Part shown: positions 46,194 through 55,580 of the stretch, one piece after another
Layout of the letters: each line of letters begins with the position of its first letter
How positions within the stretch are numbered: the stretch's first letter is position 1
Origin: Nonomuraea helvata
Lineage (GTDB): Bacteria > Actinomycetota > Actinomycetes > Streptosporangiales > Streptosporangiaceae
DNA length: 64,000 nt
NCBI RefSeq assembly: GCF_039535785.1
Contig: NZ_BAAAXV010000001.1
Location: 1,054,001 to 1,118,000, forward strand
Direction of reading: 5' to 3'
Translations under genes and position numbers: made by a program
The notes under the pieces: model-generated
The model's database searches: none
Seen by the model: the letters and a program-made list of their open reading frames with translations, nothing else
What the model was told of the DNA's origin: nothing

Positions 46194-49100
46194 TCAGGCA
46201 CCCAGGCAGGCGGGCCCCAGGAGCTGCTTCAGATCGCCCATCAGGGCGGGAGAGGGTGTCACCCGCAGCCGGTGGTCGACGCGCAGCACCGTCGTCCTGG
46301 GCCCGCTGTGGACCTGCAGGTGCACCTCCGACGTGCCCGGATGCGTGCTGAGGATCTCCTTCAGCCGGCCGACGACGGGCGGCGTGCAGCGGGCCAGCGG
46401 CAGGCTCACCAGCAGCGGCCCGCCCGCCTCCTGCGTCAGGTCGGGCGCCGTCACCTCCATGGCGATGATCTTCGCCACGTCCTCCCGCTTGTCGATCCGC
46501 CCCTTGACGAAGACGATCGCGTCCTCGGCCAGGATCGTCGAGCACAGCTGGTACGCAGACGGGAAGATCATCACCTCGATCGAGCCCGCGAGGTCCTCCA
46601 GCTGGGTCAGCACCCACGTGTCACCCTTCTTGGTGACCTTGCGCTGCACCCCGCTCAGGATCCCGCCCACGGTCACGATCTGCCCGTCGGCCCGGCTCTC
46701 GTCCTGGACGGCCGCGATCGAGCAGTCGGCCCCGGCCGAGAGGATGTGCTCGACGCCGAACAGCGGATGGTCGGACACGTACAGGCCCAGCATCTCCCGC
46801 TCGAACTGGAGCAGGGTGTTCTTGTCCCACTCCCCCACCGGGATCTGCACGTCGAAGGTCTGGTCCTCGCCGCCGTCGATGGCCCCGAACAGGGAGTCCT
46901 GGCCGATGGCCTCGTTCTTCTTGATGTCGATGATCGCGTCCACGGCCTGCTCGTGCACCATGACCAGGCCCTTGCGCACGTGGCCCAGCGAGTCGAACGC
47001 GCCCGCCTTGATCAGCGACTCGATGACGCGCTTGTTGCAGACGACGGCCGGGACCTTGCGCAGGAAGTCCTTGAAGTCCGCGAAGCGGCCCTTCTCCTGG
47101 CGCGCCCTCAGGATGCCGTCGACGACGTTGGCGCCCACGTTGCGGATGGCGGAAAGGCCGAAGCGGATGTCGGTGCCGCGCGGCGTGAAGTCGAAGTCGG
47201 AGTCGTTGACGTCCGGCGGGAAGACCTTGATGCCCATCCGGCGGCACTCGTTGAGGTAGAGGGCCGACTTGTCCTTGTCGTCCTTGACGCTGGTCAGCAG
47301 GGCGGCCATGTAGGCGGCCGGGTGGTTGGCCTTGAGGTACGCGGTCCAGTAGGCGACCAGGCCGTAGCCCGCGGTGTGGGCCTTGTTGAAGGCGTAGTCG
47401 GAGAACGGCAGCAGGATGTCCCACAGAGCCTTGATGGCCGCGGCCGAGAAGCCGTTGTCCTGCATGCCCTTCTCGAAGAACTCGAACTGCTTGTCCAGCT
47501 CGGACTTCTTCTTCTTGCCCATCGCGCGCCGCAGCAGGTCGGCGCCGCCCAGCGAGTAGCCGGCGACCCGCTGCGCGATGGCCATGACCTGCTCCTGATA
47601 GACGATCAGGCCGTAGGTCGTGTCGAGGATGTCCTTCAGCGGCTCCTCGAGCTCGGGGTGGATCGGGGTGATCTCCTGCTGGCCGTTCTTGCGCAGCGCG
47701 TAGTTGGTGTGGGAGTTGGCGCCCATCGGGCCGGGCCGGTAGAGGGCGAGGGCGGCGGAGATGTCCTCGAAGTTGTCGGGACGCATCAGCCTCATGAGCG
47801 AGCGCATGCCGCCGCCGTCGAGCTGGAAGATGCCGAGCGTGTCGCCGCGGGCCAGCAGCTCGTAGGACCTGCGGTCGTCGAGCGGCAGCTTCAGCAGGTC
47901 GATCTGCTCACCGGTGGTGGCCTCGATCATCTTCAGGCAGTCGTCGATGATCGTGAGGTTGCGCAGGCCCAGGAAGTCCATCTTCAGCAGGCCGAGCGTC
48001 TCGCAGGTCGGATAGTCGAACTGCGTGATGATCGCGCCGTCGGAGTCGCGGCGCATGATCGGGATGTAGTCGGTCAGCACCTCGGCCGACATGATCACGC
48101 CGGCGGCGTGCACGCCGGTCTGCCTGATCAGGCCCTCCAGGCCCTTGCCGAGGTCCATCGTCGCCTTGACGTCAGCGTCTTCCTCGTAGAGCCTGCGCAG
48201 CTCGCCCGCCTCGGCGAAGCGGGGGTGATCCTTGTCGAAGATGCCCGCCAGCGGGATGTCCTTGCCCATGACGGCGGGCGGGAACGCCTTGGAGACCCGG
48301 TCGCCCAGCGCGTAGGGATAGCCCAGGACGCGGCCCGCGTCCTTGATGGCGGCCTTCGCCTTGATGGTGCCGAACGTGGCGATCATGGCGACCTTGTCGG
48401 CGCCCCACTTCTCGGTCACGTAGCGGATGACGTCGCCGCGCCTGCGTTCGTCGAAGTCGATGTCGACGTCGGGCATGGACACGCGCTCGGGGTTGAGGAA
48501 GCGCTCGAAGATCAGGCCGTGCGGGATCGGGTCGAGGTCGGTGATGCCCAGCGCGTACGCCACCAGCGAACCGGCCGCGGAGCCACGGCCGGGGCCGACG
48601 CGGATGCCGTTGTTCTTCGCCCACATGATGAAGTCGGCGACCACGAGGAAGTAGCTCGGGAAGCCCATCTGGATGATGACGCCCAGCTCGTTCTCCGCCC
48701 AGGCGCGGTGCTCCTCGTCGACGCCCTCGGGGAAGCGCCGCTCGAGGCCCTTCCAGACCTCCTGCCGGAAGAACTGCTCCTCGGTCATGCCGTCGGGGAC
48801 GGGGAAGGTCGGCATGAGGTTCTTGTGCTGGAAGAACCCCGCCGGGTCGACCTTCTCGGCGACGAGCAGCGTGTTGCGGCAGCCCTCGGCCCACAGGTCG
48901 GAGGAGTCGATGGCGCGCATCTCGTCGGCGGTCTTGATGTAGTAGCCGCTGCCGTCGAAGCGGAACCGGTCGGGGTCGGACAGCTGCTTGCCGGTCTGGA
49001 TGCACAGCAGGGCGTCGTGGGAGGCGGCGTCGGACTCGTACGTGTAGTGCGAGTCGTTGGTGACCAGCGGCGGGATGCCGAGTTCCGTGCTGATCCGGCT

Positions 49101-49721
49101 CAGCCCGTCGCGGACCCGGCGCTCGATGTCGAGCCCGTGGTCCATGATCTCCAGGAAGTAGTTGTCCTTGCCGAAGATGTCCTGGTACTTCGCCGCGGCC
49201 TTGAGCGCCTCGTCGTACTGGCCGAGCCGCAGCCTCGTCTGCACCTCGCCCGACGGGCAGCCGGTGGTGGCCATCAGGCCCTCGGCGTGCTCGGCGAGGA
49301 TCTCGGCGTCCATCCGCGCCCATTTGCGGACGAACCCCTCGGTGTAGGCGCGCGAGCTGAGCTTCATCAGGTTGTGCAGGCCGGTCTTGTTGCGCGCCCA
49401 GATCGTCATATGGGTGTAGTAGCCACCCGCCGAGACGTCGTCCTTCTTCTGGTGCGGCTCGCCCCACAGCACCGGCTTCTTGTTGTGGCGCAGCTCCAGC
49501 GCGACGTACGCCTCGATCCCGATGATCGGCTTGATCCCGGCGCCCGTCGCCTGCTTGAAGAAGTCGTACGCGCCGTGCATGTTGCCGTGATCGGTGATGG
49601 CGATCGCCGCCATGCCCAGCTCGTCGACTTTCTTGAACATCTGCTTGAGCCGGGCCGCCCCGTCCAGCATCGAGTATTCGGTGTGTACGTGCAGGTGAAC
49701 GAATGACTCGCTGGACGACAT
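46194..49721 (-). CDS. dnaE: DNA polymerase III alpha subunit
   Basis: DnaE is the replicative DNA polymerase. The 1175-residue protein starts with a PHP domain ([23 protein letters not shown]), followed by the palm with catalytic Asp residues in [14 protein letters not shown], the [13 protein letters not shown] region, fingers ([29 protein letters not shown]), helix-hairpin-helix and an OB domain ([17 protein letters not shown]). It is of the DnaE1 type. The ATG at 49721 gives the usual start; the open frame continues upstream only as a shadow. It is a single transcription unit with a terminator downstream. Confidence 0.97.
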   Translation of the reverse strand: MSSSESFVHLHVHTEYSMLDGAARLKQMFKKVDELGMAAIAITDHGNMHGAYDFFKQATGAGIKPIIGIEAYVALELRHNKKPVLWGEPHQKKDDVSAGGYYTHMTIWARNKTGLHNLMKLSSRAYTEGFVRKWARMDAEILAEHAEGLMATTGCPSGEVQTRLRLGQYDEALKAAAKYQDIFGKDNYFLEIMDHGLDIERRVRDGLSRISTELGIPPLVTNDSHYTYESDAASHDALLCIQTGKQLSDPDRFRFDGSGYYIKTADEMRAIDSSDLWAEGCRNTLLVAEKVDPAGFFQHKNLMPTFPVPDGMTEEQFFRQEVWKGLERRFPEGVDEEHRAWAENELGVIIQMGFPSYFLVVADFIMWAKNNGIRVGPGRGSAAGSLVAYALGITDLDPIPHGLIFERFLNPERVSMPDVDIDFDERRRGDVIRYVTEKWGADKVAMIATFGTIKAKAAIKDAGRVLGYPYALGDRVSKAFPPAVMGKDIPLAGIFDKDHPRFAEAGELRRLYEEDADVKATMDLGKGLEGLIRQTGVHAAGVIMSAEVLTDYIPIMRRDSDGAIITQFDYPTCETLGLLKMDFLGLRNLTIIDDCLKMIEATTGEQIDLLKLPLDDRRSYELLARGDTLGIFQLDGGGMRSLMRLMRPDNFEDISAALALYRPGPMGANSHTNYALRKNGQQEITPIHPELEEPLKDILDTTYGLIVYQEQVMAIAQRVAGYSLGGADLLRRAMGKKKKSELDKQFEFFEKGMQDNGFSAAAIKALWDILLPFSDYAFNKAHTAGYGLVAYWTAYLKANHPAAYMAALLTSVKDDKDKSALYLNECRRMGIKVFPPDVNDSDFDFTPRGTDIRFGLSAIRNVGANVVDGILRARQEKGRFADFKDFLRKVPAVVCNKRVIESLIKAGAFDSLGHVRKGLVMVHEQAVDAIIDIKKNEAIGQDSLFGAIDGGEDQTFDVQIPVGEWDKNTLLQFEREMLGLYVSDHPLFGVEHILSAGADCSIAAVQDESRADGQIVTVGGILSGVQRKVTKKGDTWVLTQLEDLAGSIEVMIFPSAYQLCSTILAEDAIVFVKGRIDKREDVAKIIAMEVTAPDLTQEAGGPLLVSLPLARCTPPVVGRLKEILSTHPGTSEVHLQVHSGPRTTVLRVDHRLRVTPSPALMGDLKQLLGPACLGA

Positions 49722-49889
49722 GGAGCGGCGCCTCCCAGTCTCGCTGTGGTTGTGCGCTCCGACTCTAGTGGTCCGTGCCGACAGCCCGGAGCGGGTGGTG
49801 GGCGCACCCGCCGACCGGCGCGCCGGAACCTTCGTGACCGGCGGCGCGGATATCGTCGTACTCACTTTGAGTAGTTGAGGAGACACTCG

Positions 49890-51254
49890 GTGCGCACGCA
49901 GACCGACGAGGGGTACCGGCACTCGCTCGGCAACCGCCAGGTCCAGATGATCGCCATCGGCGGGGCGATCGGTGTCGGGCTCTTCCTCGGCTCCGGGGGC
50001 CGACTGGCCGCCGCCGGGCCCGCCCTGGTGCTGTCGTACGCCGCCGCCGGGCTGGCCGCCTTCTTCGTCATGCGGGCGCTCGGCGAGCTCGTGCTCTACC
50101 GCCCCGTGTCGGGGTCGTTCGTCGAGTACGCGGCCGAGCTCATCGGCCCGTGGGCGGCGTTCGCCAGCGGCTGGATGTACTGGCTCAACTGGGCGTTCAC
50201 CGGCATAGCGGAGCTGACCGCCATCGCCGCCTACATCCATTACTGGGCGCCCGCCTTCCCCCAGTGGCTCACCGCGCTCGTCGCCCTGGGCTTCGTGCTG
50301 GCGGTCAACCTGCTGTCGGTGCGGCTCTTCGGCGAGCTGGAGTTCTGGTTCGCGATGCTCAAGGTTCTGGCGATCACCGTCTTCCTGGTCGTCGGCCTGG
50401 TCCTCGTGGTGTTCACGATCGGCCAGGCGAGCCCGCACAACCTCGTCGCCCACGGCGGCTTCTTCCCCAAGGGCTTCCCGCTGGTGCTGATGAGCCTGCA
50501 GTCGGTGGTGTTCGCGTACGCGTCGATCGAGCTGGTCGGCATCGCGGCGGGCGAGACGGCCAGGCCGCACCAGGTCATGCCGAAGGCGATCAACGGCGTG
50601 GTGTGGCGCATCGCGATCTTCTACGTGGGCTCGGTGGCGCTGCTGGCGATGGTCCTGCCGTGGACCGCGTACCACGCGGGGGTCTCGCCGTTCGTGACGG
50701 TCTTCTCGGGCCTCGGCGTCCCGTGGGCCGCCGACGCCATGAACCTCGTGGTGATCACCGCCGCGCTCTCGTCCTGCAACTCCGGCCTGTACGCCACGGG
50801 CCGCATCCTGCGCGCGATGGCCATGAAGCAGGAGGCGCCCCGTTTCGCGGGCACCCTGAGCTCCCGGTTCGTCCCGCTCGGCGGCATCCTGTTCACGGCG
50901 ATCATGTTCCTGGCGGGGGTGGCGCTCTTCTACTTCCTGCCCGAGCGCGCCTTCAACATCGCCACGGCCGTCGCCTCCCTCGGGGTGATCACGACCTGGG
51001 GCGTGCTGGTCTACTGCCAGATGCGGCTGCGCAGGTCGGGGCACCGGTCGGTGTTCCCGATGCCGGGCACGCCGTACTCCAACTGGCTCACGCTGGCGTT
51101 CCTGGCGCTGGTCGTGCTGCTGATGCCCTTCGCCGACCAGGACCAGCGGGTGGCGTTCTTCCTCATCCCCGCGCTGACCGTGGCCATCGCCCTGGGCTGG
51201 CAGGTGGTCAACCGCCGCCGCCGCGCCCGCAACGGCTCCCCGACGATCACCTGA
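49890..51254 (+). CDS. Amino-acid permease (APC superfamily, AnsP/CycA-like)
   Basis: The 454-residue protein has 12 predicted helices and the family motifs [15 protein letters not shown] in helix 1, [28 protein letters not shown] and a [10 protein letters not shown] loop. It is a proton-coupled amino-acid importer of the AAT family; candidates are L-asparagine, D-serine/glycine or an aromatic amino acid. GAGGAG at 49877-49882 with 7 bases of spacing supports the GTG at 49890. It is divergent from dnaE. Confidence 0.9.
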   Translation: MRTQTDEGYRHSLGNRQVQMIAIGGAIGVGLFLGSGGRLAAAGPALVLSYAAAGLAAFFVMRALGELVLYRPVSGSFVEYAAELIGPWAAFASGWMYWLNWAFTGIAELTAIAAYIHYWAPAFPQWLTALVALGFVLAVNLLSVRLFGELEFWFAMLKVLAITVFLVVGLVLVVFTIGQASPHNLVAHGGFFPKGFPLVLMSLQSVVFAYASIELVGIAAGETARPHQVMPKAINGVVWRIAIFYVGSVALLAMVLPWTAYHAGVSPFVTVFSGLGVPWAADAMNLVVITAALSSCNSGLYATGRILRAMAMKQEAPRFAGTLSSRFVPLGGILFTAIMFLAGVALFYFLPERAFNIATAVASLGVITTWGVLVYCQMRLRRSGHRSVFPMPGTPYSNWLTLAFLALVVLLMPFADQDQRVAFFLIPALTVAIALGWQVVNRRRRARNGSPTIT

Positions 51255-51267
51255 CTGGGTAGTCTCG

Positions 51268-52380
51268 ATGTCGCTGACACGCAGCCGCTCGGGGGAGGCC
51301 GCACTGGACGGGGCGACACGACAGACACCGAAACAGGCGAGGCGCGGCATCGCCCGGGCCGCCGCGGCGGCAGCCGCCGGCATCGCCCTCGCCGTGGCGT
51401 GCTTACCTCTGGGCGTCTTCCCGAAGCTGGCCTGCGTCGTGCTGGACGCGGGCTGCCCCGCCGCCCGCGAGCCGTCCGGGCGGCTGCCTCACGTGACCCG
51501 CCTGACGGCCGTGCAGGTGGCGCAGCGCGGCATGTACGTGGCGCTCGGCGACTCCTACTCCTCCGGCGAGGGCGTCTACGACCTCGACGACAAGCCCGTC
51601 AACGACGGCGCGGGCCGCTGCCACCGGGCGTCGGGCTCCTACGTGCCGCTGGTGGCACGGACGTACCGCTTCGGCGGCGGCACCGCCTTCTACGCCTGCA
51701 GCGGCGCCACCACCGGCCAGCTCCTGTCGGGCCAGTACGGCCAGCAGCCCCAGATCTCCCGCGTGAGCCCGTCCGCCAGCCTGGTGACGCTGAGCATCGG
51801 CGGCAACGACGCCGGCTTCACGAAGGTGCTCACGGGCTGCATCGTCAAGCTGCCGTGGTCCTCGGCGTGCGTCGAGCAGGACGCCGCCGTCGCCCGCCGC
51901 ATCGAGGAACTGCGGCCCAGCATGCTCAAGGTGCTGCGCGAGCTGCGGGTCCGCGCGCCGAACGCGCGCGTCATCGTCCTCGGTTACCCGCGGCCGTTCC
52001 CCGAGGAGCCGGCGGAGAGCGTCGACAACCTCAGCGCGGCCGACCAGAGCTGGCTCAACGAGGTGACGCGGCGGCTCAACGACACGGTGCGGTCGGTGGC
52101 GGCCGACTTCGACCGCGCGATCGCGGCGTTCGGGGCGCCGGGGAGCGTGGAGTACGTGGACGCGTACGAGGCGTTCGCGGGGCACGAGGTGGGGCGGCCG
52201 CAGCCGTACCTGAACGGGTTGAACGTGGACTTGGAGGAGCTCACGGTCAACGCCCGCAGCTACCACCCCACGGGCGACGGCTACCGCCGCTTCGCCGAGC
52301 TCATCACCAGGCAGATCGCGGCCGGCCCCGGCCGCCCCATGAACAACTTCCTCCTGACCACCCCCCGGCCAGGGGGTTGA
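51268..52380 (+). CDS. Secreted SGNH/GDSL hydrolase
   Basis: This 370-residue protein has an N-terminal basic stretch and a membrane helix (about residues 29-50) that acts as signal or anchor. The SGNH hydrolase domain follows: Ser in [11 protein letters not shown], Gly in the second block, Asn in SIGGNDAGF, and Asp/His near the end in the [10 protein letters not shown] segment. Six or so Cys residues suggest disulfides, as in Streptomyces secreted lipases and esterases. Its likely role is extracellular ester hydrolysis. The ATG at 51268 lies 14 bp after the permease gene. Confidence 0.87.
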   Translation: MSLTRSRSGEAALDGATRQTPKQARRGIARAAAAAAAGIALAVACLPLGVFPKLACVVLDAGCPAAREPSGRLPHVTRLTAVQVAQRGMYVALGDSYSSGEGVYDLDDKPVNDGAGRCHRASGSYVPLVARTYRFGGGTAFYACSGATTGQLLSGQYGQQPQISRVSPSASLVTLSIGGNDAGFTKVLTGCIVKLPWSSACVEQDAAVARRIEELRPSMLKVLRELRVRAPNARVIVLGYPRPFPEEPAESVDNLSAADQSWLNEVTRRLNDTVRSVAADFDRAIAAFGAPGSVEYVDAYEAFAGHEVGRPQPYLNGLNVDLEELTVNARSYHPTGDGYRRFAELITRQIAAGPGRPMNNFLLTTPRPGG

Positions 52381-52482
52381 GCGCCGCAAGCGTCGCGCCG
52401 CACACCGCCACACCACCTCCCGCCGACCCGGCGCCCGCGGCGGTCACGTGGGGGCAGTGGTGGCGGTCCTGCGCACGTGGGG

Positions 52483-53340
52483 TCACTGGGACGAGCGTTC
52501 CTCGGCCAGGTGGAGGCCCGCTTCGATGACGGCGTTCATGATGGGCGCGAGCCGCTCCTCCCCCAGCGACGGCGCGCGCAGCGCCATCCGGGCCACGAGC
52601 GCGCGCTCCCGCGCGAGGTCGCGCCCTTCGAACCCGCCCACCGGCTTGATCCGCTGCACGATGCCCGCCAGCGCCGCCCGCCGCTCGAGCAGCGTGGCCA
52701 GGGCGGCGTCCACCCGGTCGATCGCCTGCCGGCACTCCGGCAGCGTGGTGGGCGACTCCGGCCGCACCAGGGCCCCGACGACCGTCACAGCCTCCTCGGC
52801 CACCTTGGGCGCCGGCGACCCGGCTGCCGGCGCGTCGAGAACGAGGCCGTCGGCGCCCGCCGCCACCGCCGCGGCCGACAGCTCCACGTCACGGGAGACG
52901 TCGGCGAGCACGGGACGCCCCGAGGCGGCGCGGGCGGCGCGCATCAGCCCCAGGTCCAGCCGGCCGGCCTCGCACAGGAGCACCCGCCCGTCCCCCGCCT
53001 GCGCGCAGTAGTCGGCCAGCTCCAGCCACTCCGCCATGGAGGCGGACGCCCGCCGCTCCACCACCACCGGCAGCCCCAGCCCGGCAGCCGCGCGTACCAG
53101 TGGGATGTCGCGCGTCCACGACGAGCCCACCACCACCGCGTCCGCCTTGGAGGCGATCGCCGGCAGGTCGGCGGCCGAGTACGGCTCAACGAGCGTGGCG
53201 CGCTCTCCCAGCACCTCGTACGCGTCCACCTGCCCGTGGTGCGCCCGCAGGTTGACCCGGCCGCCGATCACCACGGCGGGTCCCTCGCCCACGAGCAGGT
53301 CGCCCACCGCCACAGAGTGCCGTTCCAAGGTCGATGACAT
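52483..53340 (-). CDS. Degenerate DAHP-synthase-like domain fused to AroQ chorismate mutase
   Basis: This 285-residue protein has an N-terminal domain (about 1-185) that follows the order of type I-beta DAHP synthase: SKADAVVVGSS, LPVVVERRASASMAEWLELADYCAQAGDGRVLLCEAG, RPVLADVSR, AAGADGLVLDAP. The catalytic motifs are altered: KPRTSPYSF is absent, GARN is GSS, LLKRG is VVERR, CERG is CEAG and DPSH is DVSR. The C-terminal domain (about 200-285) is AroQ chorismate mutase with CRQAIDRVDAALATLLERRAALA, VQRIK and the RDLARERAL block. The ATG at 53340 is preceded by GAGTCGAGG. A leader peptide and attenuator precede it. Confidence 0.8.
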   Translation of the reverse strand: MSSTLERHSVAVGDLLVGEGPAVVIGGRVNLRAHHGQVDAYEVLGERATLVEPYSAADLPAIASKADAVVVGSSWTRDIPLVRAAAGLGLPVVVERRASASMAEWLELADYCAQAGDGRVLLCEAGRLDLGLMRAARAASGRPVLADVSRDVELSAAAVAAGADGLVLDAPAAGSPAPKVAEEAVTVVGALVRPESPTTLPECRQAIDRVDAALATLLERRAALAGIVQRIKPVGGFEGRDLARERALVARMALRAPSLGEERLAPIMNAVIEAGLHLAEERSSQ

Positions 53341-53393
53341 CCTCGACTCCCCAAACTCGGGCCGGCCCCCAGCAGCCGGCGAGAAAACCAAAA

Positions 53394-53417
53394 AGGCAGA
53401 GACGGGCGTCTCTGCCT
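53394..53417 (-). terminator. Attenuator terminator ahead of the chorismate mutase fusion
   Basis: On the minus strand AGGCAGAGAC and GTCTCTGCCT form a 10-bp stem with a GCCC loop, followed at once by TTTTTGGTTTT. This is a textbook intrinsic terminator, rare in such GC-rich DNA. It lies between the leader peptide stop and the chorismate mutase start, so it must be bypassed for expression. Confidence 0.85.
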
Positions 53418-53438
53418 CGTGCCGGCTCCAGGTGGTCG

Positions 53439-53495
53439 CTAGCTGACGACCGGCTCTCCCAGAGCCGGCTCGGTAAACGCGTAGCGACAAGTCAT
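53439..53495 (-). CDS. Leader peptide (MTCRYAFTEPALGEPVVS)
   Basis: This 18-codon frame lies 98 bp upstream of the chorismate mutase fusion and in front of the attenuator. It contains one Tyr and one Phe codon close together (RYAF), which fits sensing of aromatic amino-acid supply. The RNA around and after it can form alternative hairpins: CCGGCTC/GAGCCGG inside the peptide, and GGTCG/CGACC across its stop. A TAGTGT -10-like element (53503-53508) ends 7 bases before the ATG, so translation may begin at the first base of the RNA. Confidence 0.72.
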   Translation of the reverse strand: MTCRYAFTEPALGEPVVS

Positions 53496-53502
53496 GTCTG
53501 AA

Positions 53503-53508
53503 ACACTA
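53503..53508 (-). promoter_or_regulatory. Likely -10 element of the leader-peptide transcript
   Basis: TAGTGT on the minus strand, preceded by TG, lies 7 bases before the leader ATG. No convincing -35 hexamer was found. The spacing fits a leaderless start of the leader peptide. Confidence 0.45.
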
Positions 53509-53629
53509 CACCCATGTCTCCACCAGCTGTGTGGCACCAGTCACATAACGGAGTGACCTTCAGGCGAGTCGCCGTTGATCCGTCGCTATGGGAGTATTTC
53601 TTGGCCTAGAGGAGGGTACGAGGCCGTTG

Positions 53630-55570
53630 ATGTCGGATCGCAAGCAGGACGGACGCCGCATCGCCGGCCGCTACCAGCTGCAGGAACCCATCGGCAGGGG
53701 CGGAATGGGCATCGTCTGGCGAGCCTACGACGAGCTCCTCGACCGCACCGTCGCGGTCAAGGAGGTCAGGTACGCCGCCGCCCTGGGCGAGGAGGTGCAG
53801 CTGCTGAACCGGCGCACAATGCGCGAGGCGAGGGCGGCGGCGAGGTTCGAGCATCCCAACGTGATCGTCGTGCACGACGTGATCGAGGAGGACGATCGGC
53901 CCTGGATCGTCATGCAGCTCGTCCAGTCGCGCTCACTGGGCGCCGTAATCAAGCAGGACGGGCCGCTGGAGCCGAAACGGGTGGCCGAGATCGGCCTGGC
54001 CGTGCTGGACGCGCTGCACCGCGCCCACGAGGCGGGCGTCATGCACCGCGACGTCAAACCCGAGAACGTGCTGCTGGCCGACGACGGCCGCGTCGTGCTC
54101 ACCGACTTCGGCATCGCCACCCTGGAGACCGAGACACAGCTCACCGTGACGGGCCTGGCCGGCACGCCGGCGTTCATCGCGCCCGAGCGGCTCAAAGGGC
54201 TGCCCGCCCGGCGCGAGTCGGACCTGTGGTCGTTAGGAGCCACGCTGTACACGGCGGTGGAGGGCCGCTCCCCCCACGAGCGGGGGATGGCCCTGGCGAC
54301 CATGCACGCCGTGCTGACCGACGAGCCCGACCCCATGCCGCACGCGGGCCCGCTCACCGACGTGATCAGCGGGCTGCTGCGCAAGGAGCCGGTGCAGCGG
54401 CTCACCTATGAGGAGGCGCAGCGGATGCTGCGTCAGGTCATCGCGCAGGCGAGCCCGCCGCCGACCATGCAGTTCCCGGCTGCCAACCAGACGGTGCGCG
54501 TGCCCACCCCGTTCCGCACGCCGGCCGCACCGTCGGCGCCGGCCACACCCCCGCCATCGTCGTCACCGCCGTCGCCATCGCCGTCGCAACCGTCACCGTC
54601 GCCGTCGCCGTCGCCGAGCAAGGAGTCCTCCCCCGACAGGGGACGCCCGTACGGCAAGCCGCGCACCTACGGCAGGCCGCGGACGTACGGCAAGCCGCGC
54701 CCGGTGCCCGTCGAGGACGACACCCCGACCGACCCGCACGCGAAGCCGTCGCCGCCCCTGTCGCCGGCCGTGCCCGAGACCGGCGCGCGGATCACCGCCG
54801 CGCCCACCGAGGACCCGGCGCCCGTCGCCGAGTCCACGATGAACGCGGCGAAGCCGGACGGGTTGCGGGCCGGGCCGGTCGTCACGGCGGGCCTGGCGGT
54901 CCTGCTGGTCGCCGGGATCGGCGGCTACCTCGGCCTGCGCTCGGCCCCGGAGGACCGTACGGCGGGGAAGGACAAGTCCCAGGCCACGCTCGCCACGGCG
55001 ACTCCTTCCGCGGCCACGCCCAGCGCGTCCCAGCCGAGCGCCTCCCAGCCGCCGTCGCCCTCGGCCACGCCTACGGTCTCCCCCACCCAGAGCCCGACTG
55101 CCGAGAAGAAGCCGGAGGACGCACTGCCCAAGGGCTGGAAGATGTACACGGACGACAAGCTCGGCTTCTCGGTCGGCCTGCCCAAGGGCTGGGACGTGCT
55201 GACCCGCGGCGGCAAGCAGGTCAGGTTCAGGGGCCCGGGCGCGGCCTCCAACGCGTACCTCCTGATCGAGGACGGGGGCAAGTCCGACAAGGACCCGTAC
55301 AAGGACTGGAAGAAGCAGGAGCCGTCGCTCAAGTACAACTTCGGCGGCTACAAGAAGCTCGGCATCCACAAGGTCGACTACCAGAAGGCCGCCGCCGACT
55401 GGGACTTCACCTGGAAGACCAACACGGGCCTGACCCGGGTGCGCAACCGGGGCTTCATCACCGACAACGGAAGGGCGTACGCGATCTACTGGCACACGCT
55501 GAAGAGCCACTGGAAGAAGGACTACGACTTCTTCGAGGGCTTCTGCGCCACCTTCAAACCGGCGAAGTAG
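53630..55570 (+). CDS. Membrane Ser/Thr protein kinase with extracytoplasmic domain
   Basis: The 646-residue protein has a PknB-type kinase domain (about residues 14-270): G-loop IGRGGMGIVW, Lys in VAVKEV, MHRDVKPENV, DFG and APERLKG. A Pro/Ser-rich linker with SPSP and GKPRTYGRP repeats follows, a membrane helix (GLAVLLVAGIGGYLGL, about 425-440), another Pro/Ser/Thr stalk and a folded C-terminal domain of about 140 residues (GWKMYTDDKLGFSVGLPKGW... RGFITDNGRAYAIYW). This last domain also ends the next kinase. I start it at the ATG at 53630; a longer frame begins at 53588. Confidence 0.92.
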   Translation: MSDRKQDGRRIAGRYQLQEPIGRGGMGIVWRAYDELLDRTVAVKEVRYAAALGEEVQLLNRRTMREARAAARFEHPNVIVVHDVIEEDDRPWIVMQLVQSRSLGAVIKQDGPLEPKRVAEIGLAVLDALHRAHEAGVMHRDVKPENVLLADDGRVVLTDFGIATLETETQLTVTGLAGTPAFIAPERLKGLPARRESDLWSLGATLYTAVEGRSPHERGMALATMHAVLTDEPDPMPHAGPLTDVISGLLRKEPVQRLTYEEAQRMLRQVIAQASPPPTMQFPAANQTVRVPTPFRTPAAPSAPATPPPSSSPPSPSPSQPSPSPSPSPSKESSPDRGRPYGKPRTYGRPRTYGKPRPVPVEDDTPTDPHAKPSPPLSPAVPETGARITAAPTEDPAPVAESTMNAAKPDGLRAGPVVTAGLAVLLVAGIGGYLGLRSAPEDRTAGKDKSQATLATATPSAATPSASQPSASQPPSPSATPTVSPTQSPTAEKKPEDALPKGWKMYTDDKLGFSVGLPKGWDVLTRGGKQVRFRGPGAASNAYLLIEDGGKSDKDPYKDWKKQEPSLKYNFGGYKKLGIHKVDYQKAAADWDFTWKTNTGLTRVRNRGFITDNGRAYAIYWHTLKSHWKKDYDFFEGFCATFKPAK

Positions 55571-55580
55571 GCTGCACTGC

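Noticed and set aside
46059..49706. A 1215-codon open frame on the plus strand
   Set aside because: It is the mirror image of dnaE and has no recognisable family features.
54540..54620. TCGCCG-type microsatellite
   Set aside because: It encodes the Pro/Ser linker of a kinase in frame; no other function is needed to explain it.
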